A DNA stretch of 5,916 nucleotides from Accumulibacter sp. (GCA_031264825.1 JAISDL010000135.1:1-5916), one strand, 5' to 3'; positions 1 to 5,701 are shown, numbered from the stretch's first letter. A program made the numbers and translations. The notes: generated by a model from the sequence alone, not told the origin.

Positions 1-189
1 GACGAAGTCCTCGTCGCCGAAAAAGGAGGGCGCGCGGTCGCGTACCGCGAGGAAGACGGCGCGCGCATCATGAAATCGGCGGAAATCACCGTCCGCGTCG
101 ACTTGGGGCGCGGCCAAGCCGCCGCAAAGGTGTATAGCTGCGACCTGTCCTACGATTACGTGCGGATCAACGCGGATTACCGGAGCTGA
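1..189 (+). CDS. argJ: Glutamate N-acetyltransferase ArgJ, C-terminal fragment
   Basis: This is the last 62 residues and stop codon of an ORF that is open from the first base; its start lies outside the window. The ending CDLSYDYVRINADYRS is the characteristic ArgJ C-terminus, and the preceding stretch (MKSAEITVRVDLGRG) also fits. ArgJ is a cytoplasmic enzyme that moves the acetyl group from N-acetylornithine to glutamate in the cyclic arginine pathway; some members also use acetyl-CoA. The catalytic threonine, where the precursor cleaves itself, lies upstream of the window, so activity and mono- or bifunctionality cannot be judged. The gene converges on rlmB with a 47-bp gap holding a hairpin. 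Composition is GC-rich, like rnr and rlmB. The family call is firm because the last 16 residues are close to diagnostic. Confidence 0.9.
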   Translation, partial: DEVLVAEKGGRAVAYREEDGARIMKSAEITVRVDLGRGQAAAKVYSCDLSYDYVRINADYRS

Positions 190-194
190 TCATA

Positions 195-209
195 AAGGCC
201 GCCGGCCTT
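195..209. terminator. GC-rich hairpin between convergent argJ and rlmB
   Basis: A perfect 6-bp inverted repeat (AAGGCC, loop GCC, GGCCTT) sits 5 bp after the argJ stop and 27 bp beyond the rlmB stop. Its place between two convergent genes suits a bidirectional terminator. There is no clear T-run on either side (CTGTCTCC follows on the plus strand), so it is weak as an intrinsic terminator. Confidence 0.35.
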
Positions 210-236
210 CTGTCTCCTGTCTTGCGCCGGCCCTCT

Positions 237-986
237 TCATGACTTTCGGATCATACGGCGGCGGCGCGCTTCAAAGAGGCAAACACCGGCAGCGACCGAG
301 ACGTTGAGGCTTTGCACCGCGCCGGTCATCGGGATCGCGACGCATTGGTCGCAGATCTCGCGCGTCAAGCGCCGCAGTCCGTCACCTTCGGCGCCGAGCA
401 CCCACGCAACGGCGTCGGGCCACTCCGCCGCATACAGGGTCTCTTCGGCTTTTCCGTCGGCGCCGACGACCCAAATACCGCGTTCCTTCAATTCGCGCAG
501 CGTTCGCGCGAGATTCGTTACCGTGATATACGGCACGGTCTCGGCCGCGCCGCTCGCCGCCTTGACCGCCGTCTGCGTCAGCCCGACGGCGCGATCCTTG
601 GGGGCGATCACGGCGTGCGCGCCCACGCCGTCGGCGACGCGCAAACACGCGCCGAGATTGTGCGGGTCCTGAATGCCGTCGAGCACGAGCAAAAACGCGG
701 GTTCTTCGATCGTATCGAGAACGTCGTCAAGAAAAACGGGGCGCCCGTCGGCCTCGACGCGCGCGACGACTCCTTGATGGCGAGCGTTCGCGCCGGACAT
801 TCCTTCGAGCTTCGCCGCGTCGACGGAGACGACGCGGCATCCACTCGCTTCTGCGAGTTTCAGAAGGTCGCGGACGCGCGAATCCTGCCGCGCCGCGTCG
901 ATGAAAACCTCGCGCACGCTCGCGGGCTTGTGGCGCAGACGCGCAAGGACGGCGTGAAATCCGTGAATGAAGCGTAAATTCGGCAT
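237..986 (-). CDS. rlmB: 23S rRNA (guanosine-2'-O-)-methyltransferase RlmB (SpoU/TrmH family)
   Basis: The 249-residue product matches the usual RlmB length (E. coli about 243). RlmB uses S-adenosylmethionine to methylate the ribose 2'-OH of G2251 in the 23S rRNA P-loop during ribosome assembly. Residues 1-80 resemble the N-terminal substrate-binding domain (HGFHAVL near the start, RHQGVVARVE at 69-78). The SPOUT catalytic domain carries all three SpoU motifs: motif 1 at 101-127 (LDGIQDPHNLGACLR, key Asn110), motif 2 at 196-207 (VLGAEGDGLRRL, Glu200) and motif 3 at 218-240 (IPMTGAVQSLNVSVA, Ser226 and Asn228). These trefoil-knot residues appear intact. The ATG start puts the GFHAV motif where the family has it, but no good Shine-Dalgarno precedes it (CCGCCCTGACG), so translation may be weak or coupled. 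It lies 65 bp downstream of the AlbA_2 gene on the same strand and is probably the last gene of an rnr-led unit. I saw no clear promoter of its own. Confidence 0.95.
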   Translation of the reverse strand: MPNLRFIHGFHAVLARLRHKPASVREVFIDAARQDSRVRDLLKLAEASGCRVVSVDAAKLEGMSGANARHQGVVARVEADGRPVFLDDVLDTIEEPAFLLVLDGIQDPHNLGACLRVADGVGAHAVIAPKDRAVGLTQTAVKAASGAAETVPYITVTNLARTLRELKERGIWVVGADGKAEETLYAAEWPDAVAWVLGAEGDGLRRLTREICDQCVAIPMTGAVQSLNVSVAAGVCLFEARRRRMIRKS

Positions 987-1002
987 CGTCAGGGCGGTGT
1001 AA

Positions 1003-1013
1003 GTTCTGGAAAA
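1003..1013. repeat. Direct repeat, left copy (GTTCTGGAAAA)
   Basis: This 11-bp sequence occurs identically, in the same orientation, at 2623-2633. One copy lies in each of the two non-coding gaps flanking the AlbA_2 gene. It may mark an insertion or recombination boundary; the role is inferred from position only. Confidence 0.5.
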
Positions 1014-1029
1014 TGAGCTTTGGTCTTTG

Positions 1030-1040
1030 GAAAACGCCGA
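1030..1040 (+). repeat. Inverted repeat, left copy (GAAAACGCCGA)
   Basis: The exact reverse complement (TCGGCGTTTTC) is at 2645-2655. The pair encloses the whole AlbA_2 gene with about 12 bp of gap on the left and 100 bp on the right. After the 11-bp core both arms continue with a similar ACTG a few bases on. They could be short terminal inverted repeats of an inserted segment, but no transposase is present and the arms are short. Confidence 0.45.
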
Positions 1041-1051
1041 TTACTGGAAGA

Positions 1052-2545
1052 TCATTTTTGACGTACAAGAACGTAGTAAGCATAACGATTCTTGCCGATT
1101 TTCTCAATTGTCCCGTCGTACGTCATCTCGCGTAGCAAAGCTCTTATGCGACCATCGCTGAGTCCTATGATTTCTGCTAAATCTTTTACTCTTGCTTGTC
1201 CGTGTCGCTCTAAAAATGTGACGACCGCTCGCTTTCTGTCGACCATCGCGGCCGATTGGCGACCGATTGGCGACCGATTGGCGGCCGATTGGCGGCCGAT
1301 TGGCGGCTGACTGGTGGTCGATTGGCGGTCGATTGCTGGCCGATTGGCGACCGATTGGCGGCCGATTGGCGGCCGATTGGCGACCGATTGGTGACCGATT
1401 GAAGTTTTAGGAACAGTTCTTTTGAATGTGACCTTGAAAAATCCTGAGAGTTCAAATACTGGTTCGGCGATGTTTGCTTCCTTTGCCGCTTTTTTCATGC
1501 GCACGATTCCGGTACCCATCTGTTCAATGTAATCGGCGCGATAAAGCATACTGGCAATGATGGGATTTCGCGTAATACTGACCGAACCAAAGTTTTCGCG
1601 AGTAATGCCTTTGCAAACCCCTCCCGGACTCGCAATGTCTACACGGTCATCATAAATTTCCACCATGACCCTCGCGCCTTTTTCAAAATAGTCGCGATGG
1701 CATACGGCGTTGACGACGGCTTCGCGGAGTGCGTCCTCGGGAAGTTCGAGTATGTTCTCGCGCCGCACTGTTTCGATCTTGAAACTCAGGCGGAGATGCT
1801 TTTTCAGGAAAACCATTACGTCGTCCACATTGCTGAGCATATCGCCGTTAAGCTCTTTGGCATCTATGATATATGCCTTGTCCGTACCTTTGTACAGAGC
1901 GCAGACGATGCCTGCGTGGCGGAATGTCACATCCTCGCCATTCGTTCTGAAAAACAGCGCCCCGGCATTTGTGAAACATAGTTTTCCGCCAGTCGTCCCG
2001 GCGCAGTTGAGATTCTTGAGAATGGCGGTTCGGTCGAGAACGTCGCTAATTTCGGCAAGCCCGATATACCGTTTGTAGGCACTCTCATTGAACCGTATTG
2101 CCACGGGCAAATCCTCACGGATCATTTCATCATACCTGATCCTGCCTTCGTTCTGAAAAAACTCGATGATGCTGTCGCGTTCCAATTTTTGCGAATTGGG
2201 ACCGGATCGCAGATAGAAGCCTTGTGAGCAGGAATAGGGCTTTCGGTCGCCTTCCGGTACAGTAATGACAATTACGTTGTTGGAAAGCACATCGAACTTC
2301 ACTTTCAGTTGTGGCTCGATTTTATTGAGAGTGTCCTGGATACGAGAGCGAGCGGTGTTGCTTACGTCTGTTCCGACTACCCGCCCGCTGTCATCGACGC
2401 CGATGAAGACTCTACCGCCGGAAGCATTTGCAAAAGCGCAAACTTCTGGTGGAAGCGATTTATCCGGGCTTCTTTTGAATTCAACCGTGTAGCTTTCGCC
2501 CTCGCTTAGAATGATATCCAAATCATTGATCACTTGAAGCCCCAT
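1052..2545 (-). CDS. Schlafen/AlbA_2-domain protein with RecG-like ATPase module and C-terminal winged helix; internal 11-residue repeats
   Basis: This 497-residue protein has the COG2865-type architecture. Residues about 16-130 are an AlbA_2 (Schlafen-fold) domain: ESYTVEFKRS at 17-26, EVCAFANASGGRVFIGVDD at 34-52 and YLRSGPNSQK at 111-120. Residues about 265-375 are the GHKL/HATPase-like module often labelled RecG-like C-terminal: PEDALREAVVNAVCHRDYF at 269-287 with Asn279, DRVDIASPGG at 300-309 and GTGI at 344-347. Residues 382-433 form a repeat linker of 4.7 copies of an 11-residue unit (GRQSVANRPPI type). Residues about 438-490 look like a winged helix (VKDLAEIIGLSDGRIRALLREM, then a YDGTIEKIGKNRYAYY wing). 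Such proteins are generally annotated as putative transcriptional regulators; the target is unknown. ATG at 2545 is the earliest possible start, with an in-frame TGA 15 bases upstream; no strong Shine-Dalgarno is visible. GC outside the repeat is near 45-50% in the lines I counted, below rnr, which suggests acquisition. It sits between rnr and rlmB, which are often adjacent. Confidence 0.93.
   Translation of the reverse strand: MGLQVINDLDIILSEGESYTVEFKRSPDKSLPPEVCAFANASGGRVFIGVDDSGRVVGTDVSNTARSRIQDTLNKIEPQLKVKFDVLSNNVIVITVPEGDRKPYSCSQGFYLRSGPNSQKLERDSIIEFFQNEGRIRYDEMIREDLPVAIRFNESAYKRYIGLAEISDVLDRTAILKNLNCAGTTGGKLCFTNAGALFFRTNGEDVTFRHAGIVCALYKGTDKAYIIDAKELNGDMLSNVDDVMVFLKKHLRLSFKIETVRRENILELPEDALREAVVNAVCHRDYFEKGARVMVEIYDDRVDIASPGGVCKGITRENFGSVSITRNPIIASMLYRADYIEQMGTGIVRMKKAAKEANIAEPVFELSGFFKVTFKRTVPKTSIGHQSVANRPPIGRQSVANRPAIDRQSTTSQPPIGRQSAANRSPIGRQSAAMVDRKRAVVTFLERHGQARVKDLAEIIGLSDGRIRALLREMTYDGTIEKIGKNRYAYYVLVRQK
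1249..1402 (-). repeat. Tandem array of fourteen 11-bp units inside the AlbA_2 gene
   Basis: Counting unit by unit gives 14 contiguous 11-bp copies, plus-strand consensus CG(A/G)CCGATTGG (coding strand CCAATCGG(C/T)CG). Eight units from 1249-1303 and 1348-1391 plus the last one differ only by the A/G choice or an end base, and the middle units (1304-1347) carry one to three changes, such as CGGCTGACTGG and CGGTCGATTGC. Three units make 33 bp, or 11 codons, giving the peptide period in residues 382-433. Because 11 is not a multiple of 3, the three coding-strand frames all read the same peptide in rotated form. A one-unit change shifts the frame for everything downstream, that is, the winged helix. 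There are no spacers, so it is not a CRISPR array. Confidence 0.97.
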
Positions 2546-2622
2546 CGTGGTGAGCGGTCATTCCCCGTAGCACAGGAAGTTTTTCCTTTCGCATTGGTTT
2601 CCCTGTTCACAGTTGGGACCCT

Positions 2623-2633
2623 GTTCTGGAAAA
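2623..2633. repeat. Direct repeat, right copy (GTTCTGGAAAA)
   Basis: This is identical to 1003-1013. It lies 77 bp upstream of the AlbA_2 start codon, in the gap between that gene and rnr. Confidence 0.5.
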
Positions 2634-2634
2634 A

Positions 2635-2660
2635 CTTATCAGTTTCGGCGTTTTCGTCAA
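2635..2660 (-). promoter_or_regulatory. Weak candidate promoter for the AlbA_2 gene
   Basis: On the minus strand a TTGACG (2655-2660, five of six matches to the -35 consensus) is followed after only 14 bases by GATAAG (2635-2640, four of six to the -10) preceded by T. The spacer is shorter than the usual 16-18 bases, so this is a tentative call. If real, transcription would begin about 80 bases before the AlbA_2 start codon and make that gene partly independent of rnr. The -35 overlaps the right inverted repeat (2645-2655) by one base. Confidence 0.2.
2645..2655 (-). repeat. Inverted repeat, right copy (TCGGCGTTTTC on plus)
   Basis: This is the exact reverse complement of 1030-1040. It lies in the rnr to AlbA_2 gap and, with its partner, brackets the AlbA_2 gene. 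Confidence 0.45.
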
Positions 2661-2706
2661 GGTATCTGTGTACTTCGCAAGGAGGGCATTTTCGCAGATT
2701 GGACAA

Positions 2707-2723
2707 CTCAACGGGAGGTTGAG
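2707..2723 (-). terminator. Hairpin just downstream of rnr
   Basis: A perfect 6-bp stem (CTCAAC / GTTGAG) with a 5-base loop begins 9 bp after the rnr stop on the minus strand. It is followed by TTGTCC rather than a T-run, so it may be an attenuating or RNA-end-protecting stem rather than a full terminator. Its position, immediately after rnr and before the inserted gene, fits partial uncoupling of downstream genes. Confidence 0.3.
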
Positions 2724-2732
2724 CATGGTTTC

Positions 2733-4988
2733 TTAAAGTGTTTTCGCGCGAGTTTTCCCCGCCGGCGTTTTTTCCGGCGCGCGCGCGGATTGTGCGGAGC
2801 GCGGCGGGTAGCCCGCGGCGCGCGGGTCGGCGAGGACGAAGTCGATCCGGCCGCTTTCGAGGTCGGCGCGGACGAGCCGAACCTTGAGCCGGTCGCCGAG
2901 CCGGTAGCGCTGTCTGCTCCGCTCGCCGAGCATCTGGTGCTTTGTCGCGTCGAAGTGAAAGTAATCCTCGCCGAGTTCGGATACGTGCACGAGGCCTTCG
3001 ACGTAAATCCCGTCGAGCGCGACGAAAACGCCGAACGGGACGACGCCGGCGATCGTTCCGTCGAAATCTTCGCCGATGCGGTCACGCATGTAATAGCACT
3101 TGAGCCAGTTCGTGACGTCGCGCGACGCTTCGTCGCCGCGCCGTTCGGTCATCGAGCAGCGAAGGCCGATTTCGTCGAGTTTCCCCGGCTTGTAGCGCGC
3201 GCCGTCGAGCGCGGCCTTGATCGAGCGGTGGACGATGAGGTCGGGGTAACGCCGGATCGGCGAGGTAAAGTGCGTGTAGCGTTCGTAAGACAGGCCGAAG
3301 TGCCCCGCGTTTTCCGGGCTGTAGACGGCTTGGCGCAGGGAACGAAGCATGACCGTCTGGAGGAGTTCGGCGTCGGGGCGCGTCCTGGTTTTCTCCAGGA
3401 GTTTCACGTAATCCTTCGCGGTCGGCGCGTCGCCTCCCGTCAGGGCGAGTCCGAATTCTTTGAGAAAGCCGCGCAGTCCTTCGAGTTTTTCGGGCGTCGG
3501 CCCCTCGTGGATGCGGTAGAGACAAGGGGAGCGGTGCTTTTCGAGGAACTCCGAGGCACAGACGTTCGCCGCAAGCATGCATTCTTCGATCAGGCGGTGC
3601 GCGTCGTTCCGGAAAACCGGGACGATTTCCGCAATTTTTCCCTGGTCGTCGAAAATCATTTCGGTCTCGACCGTCTCGAAGTCGATCGCGCCGCGTTTGG
3701 CGCGCGCTTTCTTCAATGCCTGAAAAACGTCGTGGAGCGTCTGGAGCGTGGGTCGCGTCTCGGCGGGGATCGTATCGTCGGCCCCCGGCGCGCCCGAAAG
3801 CCAAGCCCAGACTTTGTCGTAGGTCAGGCGCGCTTTTGAGCGGAAAACCGCGGGATAAAATGAAAACGCGCCGATCGCTCCGCTCGCGCCGATCTCCATG
3901 TCGCAGACCATCGCGAGCCGATCAACGTCGGGATTGAGCGAGCACAGCCCATTCGAGAGTTTTTCGGGCAGCATCGGGATGACCCGGCGCGGGAAATAAA
4001 CGGAATTCCCACGATTCTCCGCCTCGCGGTCGAGCGCGGAGCCGGGACGGACGTAGTGGCTGACGTCGGCAATCGCGACGACGAGCCGCCAGGCGCGCCC
4101 CTTTTTCTCGGCAAAGACGGCGTCGTCGAAGTCGCGCGCCGATTCACCGTCGATCGTAAGCAACGGGAGCGCACGCAGGTCTTTCCGGTCTTTCAGATCG
4201 CCCTTCGCGATTTTTGCGGGAATCGCCTTGGCTTCCTCCTGAACGTCCTTGGGGAAGAGGAAGGGCAACTTGTGCTTTCGCAACGCGATCTCGATTTCCA
4301 TTCCGGAATCGGCGTAATCGCCGAGGACTTCGACGACGCGCCCGATGGGCTGCGAGTGCCGCGAGGGCGGCTCGATGATCTCGACCATCACGACCTGAGC
4401 GTCCTTGAACTTCCGCCTTCTGTCCGGCGGAATCAGAATATCGTGGCTGATCCGGCGGTTTTCTGGAACGACGACCGTGATCCCGTGCCCAGCACGGACG
4501 CGCCCGACGATCCGCGTGTTCGTCCGCTCGAGAATCTCGACGATCTTGCCTTCCCTCCGTCCGCGGCGATCGACTCCGCTCGCGCGCGCCAACACGCGGT
4601 CTTCGTGCAGGACCTCGGACATTTGCTTGGGGTTGAGGAATAAATCCTCGCTGCCGTCGTCGGGAACAAAAAAGCCGTAACCGTCGGGGTGGCCTTCGAC
4701 GTGTCCGGCGATCAGGCTGGCGCGCTCCGGCAGGATGTACGCGCCCTTGCGGTTTCGCATCAACTGCGCGTTGCGTTCCATCGCCGAAAGGCGCAACAGA
4801 AAGCCCTCGTGCTCCGCCTTCGTTACGTCGAGCAGAGCGCAGAGCCGGTCGAAATCCGTCGGCTTCCCCTGCTCGGCAAGCGTCTGGACGACGTACTCGC
4901 GCGACGGGAGCGGATGCGCGTAGCGCTGCTCTTCACGTTGCAGAAAAGGATCTTTTTTACGGATATTCGAGAGCTTTTTTATTGACAT
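2733..4988 (-). CDS. rnr: Ribonuclease R (RNB-family 3'-5' exoribonuclease)
   Basis: RNase R processively degrades structured RNA from the 3' end, acting in mRNA and rRNA turnover and in tmRNA-linked decay. The 751-residue product has the full domain order: an N-terminal winged helix (about 25-88, LPSREYVVQTL), cold-shock domains (about 92-230, with GHVEGHPDGYGFFVPDD at 95-111), the RNB catalytic domain (about 268-600) and an S1 domain (about 641-720, GTIAGVVPFGVFVAL). The magnesium site is intact: TIDGESARDFDDAV carries Asp280, Asp286, Asp288 and Asp289, with the same spacing as the four catalytic aspartates of E. coli RNase R. NSVYFPRRVIPMLPE (328-342) and HFTSPIRRYPDLIVHR (573-588) are further RNB signatures. 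The basic tail after S1 is short (about 30 residues), so the protein is smaller than the 813-residue E. coli enzyme. ATG at 4988 has an AAAGGA site at good spacing. The start codon lies under the -35 box of the divergent tRNA-Leu promoter, so the rnr promoter must lie within or beyond the tRNA gene; I could not identify it. Confidence 0.97.
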   Translation of the reverse strand: MSIKKLSNIRKKDPFLQREEQRYAHPLPSREYVVQTLAEQGKPTDFDRLCALLDVTKAEHEGFLLRLSAMERNAQLMRNRKGAYILPERASLIAGHVEGHPDGYGFFVPDDGSEDLFLNPKQMSEVLHEDRVLARASGVDRRGRREGKIVEILERTNTRIVGRVRAGHGITVVVPENRRISHDILIPPDRRRKFKDAQVVMVEIIEPPSRHSQPIGRVVEVLGDYADSGMEIEIALRKHKLPFLFPKDVQEEAKAIPAKIAKGDLKDRKDLRALPLLTIDGESARDFDDAVFAEKKGRAWRLVVAIADVSHYVRPGSALDREAENRGNSVYFPRRVIPMLPEKLSNGLCSLNPDVDRLAMVCDMEIGASGAIGAFSFYPAVFRSKARLTYDKVWAWLSGAPGADDTIPAETRPTLQTLHDVFQALKKARAKRGAIDFETVETEMIFDDQGKIAEIVPVFRNDAHRLIEECMLAANVCASEFLEKHRSPCLYRIHEGPTPEKLEGLRGFLKEFGLALTGGDAPTAKDYVKLLEKTRTRPDAELLQTVMLRSLRQAVYSPENAGHFGLSYERYTHFTSPIRRYPDLIVHRSIKAALDGARYKPGKLDEIGLRCSMTERRGDEASRDVTNWLKCYYMRDRIGEDFDGTIAGVVPFGVFVALDGIYVEGLVHVSELGEDYFHFDATKHQMLGERSRQRYRLGDRLKVRLVRADLESGRIDFVLADPRAAGYPPRSAQSARAPEKTPAGKTRAKTL

Positions 4989-5009
4989 TTTCAGGGTTTC
5001 CTTTAGAAT
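4982..5009 (+). promoter_or_regulatory. Sigma70-type promoter of tRNA-Leu
   Basis: A perfect TTGACA (4982-4987) is separated by 16 bases from TAGAAT (5004-5009), which matches the -10 consensus at five of six positions. Transcription would start near 5016, about 12 bases before the mature tRNA 5' end. The -35 box covers most of the rnr start codon (complement of 4986-4988), and the spacer contains the rnr ribosome binding site on the other strand, so occupancy by polymerase could interfere with rnr transcription. Confidence 0.75.
4999..5004 (-). promoter_or_regulatory. Ribosome binding site of rnr
   Basis: AAAGGA on the minus strand lies 10 bases upstream of the rnr ATG and supports that start choice. 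The same bases on the plus strand fall at the spacer/-10 junction of the tRNA-Leu promoter. Confidence 0.6.
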
Positions 5010-5027
5010 TTCGGCCTTCCCGTCGAT

Positions 5028-5114
5028 GCCCAGGTGGCGAAATTGGTAGACGCGCCAGGTTCAGGTCCTGGTGGTGGCAACACTGTGGGGGTTCGAGTCC
5101 CTTCCTGGGCACCA
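5028..5114 (+). tRNA. tRNA-Leu (anticodon CAG)
   Basis: This is a complete class II cloverleaf of 87 bases including an encoded CCA (5112-5114). The acceptor stem GCCCAGG (5028-5034) pairs with CCTGGGC (5104-5110). The D-arm contains GCG/CGC and TTGGTAGA. The anticodon stem CCAGG/CCTGG (5055-5059 and 5067-5071) encloses loop TTCAGGT with anticodon CAG at 5062-5064, which reads CUG codons. The long variable arm (about 5072-5085) folds as a short stem capped by GCAA, a GNRA tetraloop. The T-loop is TTCGAGT; its stem GGGGG/CCCTT includes two G-U pairs, tolerable but slightly weak. Discriminator A73 is the leucine identity base. It diverges from rnr with 39 bp between them, and its 3' end faces two unrecognised genes on the opposite strand. 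Confidence 0.98.
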
Positions 5115-5152
5115 AGGTTTTTCAATAGACGCACGTCTCTCGTTTCCTCAAT

Positions 5153-5701
5153 TCATTCGCGTGGCGCTGATTCAAGACCCAAGGTTTTCGCCTGTCGCTC
5201 GGCGTAAAGTTTCGTGGCGCTGGAAACGGCAATCTTTCGAGCGTCGATAATCTCTTTTTCGTCGTCGTCGAGTCGGGATTTATCCATATTGTCGAGCCGC
5301 GCAAGATGGCTTGCGAGCGCTTGGCGCGCCTCGTCGAAGGGTAGGCCCCCCTTGCGATTTTTCGGTAAACTGTGCCCCTCGTCGATCGTGCGGTACTTGT
5401 CCGGGTTGGCTACGATATCGATGTGCCGCTCGATGACCGCGACCTCGCCGATCGCTGCCTTCAGGCTGCTATTCATGGCGCGGCTGTTGGCGTAACGGTC
5501 CAGGTCGCCTTCGACGATTCCCCGTTCGCTTGCAACGATCAAAGACAGGTCGCCGCTTTGCCCGATTTCACGAAGATGTTCCAACAATTTTTTTCGAGCG
5601 GCCTGCAAACCCTTGGCAGCACGGGTCGCCCTGAGCCTTGCCACAGAGCTTTCTTCTACGACAAGAAGCCGGTTGAGCCTTTCAAGAAAACCATTCGTCA
5701 T
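5153..5701 (-). CDS. Uncharacterised helical protein, 182 residues
   Basis: I do not recognise this family. The protein is charged, probably cytoplasmic and mostly helical, with no signal peptide or membrane segment. Residues 1-48 look like an amphipathic basic helix or coiled coil (ERLNRLLVVEESS, then RAAKGLQAARKKLLEHLREI). A middle segment contains PDKYRTIDEGHSLPKNRKGGLP (about 100-121), and residues 122-176 form a second charged helical region with an acidic RLDDDEKEIIDARK stretch. Start codon and upstream stop overlap as ATGA, so translation is probably coupled to the upstream gene; no separate Shine-Dalgarno is evident. It ends 38 bp from the 3' end of tRNA-Leu on the opposite strand. 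GC is roughly 55%, somewhat below rnr. The arrangement resembles small structural or accessory genes of integrated elements at a tRNA 3' end, but no integrase or phage hallmark is visible. A long open frame with a tight overlap makes it likely to be real. Confidence 0.7.
   Translation of the reverse strand: MTNGFLERLNRLLVVEESSVARLRATRAAKGLQAARKKLLEHLREIGQSGDLSLIVASERGIVEGDLDRYANSRAMNSSLKAAIGEVAVIERHIDIVANPDKYRTIDEGHSLPKNRKGGLPFDEARQALASHLARLDNMDKSRLDDDEKEIIDARKIAVSSATKLYAERQAKTLGLESAPRE

Noticed and set aside
312..977. A 221-codon plus-strand open frame opposite rlmB
   Set aside because: It mirrors rlmB across nearly its full length and lacks domain signatures; rlmB on the minus strand carries all three SpoU motifs.
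1249..1402. CRISPR array
   Set aside because: The 11-bp units are contiguous with no unique spacers and lie in frame inside a protein gene, with no cas genes nearby.
2678..2690. Strong Shine-Dalgarno-like AAGGAGG on the plus strand
   Set aside because: No start codon lies at suitable spacing; the next ATG (2724) opens a frame that stops after two codons.
2613..3839. A 408-codon plus-strand open frame opposite rnr
   Set aside because: It runs antisense to the catalytic part of RNase R, whose motifs are intact. The deduced protein is Arg/Val/Glu-rich without recognisable domains, as expected for a GC-rich shadow frame.
5117..5138. Intrinsic terminator for tRNA-Leu
   Set aside because: A T5 run (5118-5122) follows the CCA closely but has no stem before it apart from the tRNA itself, and the AGAC/GTCT stem at 5127-5138 is only 4 bp with no T-run after it.
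5115..5152. rnr promoter on the minus strand (TTGAGG ... TATTGA)
   Set aside because: Spacing is 18 bases but the hexamers match the consensus at only about four and three positions, too weak to call.
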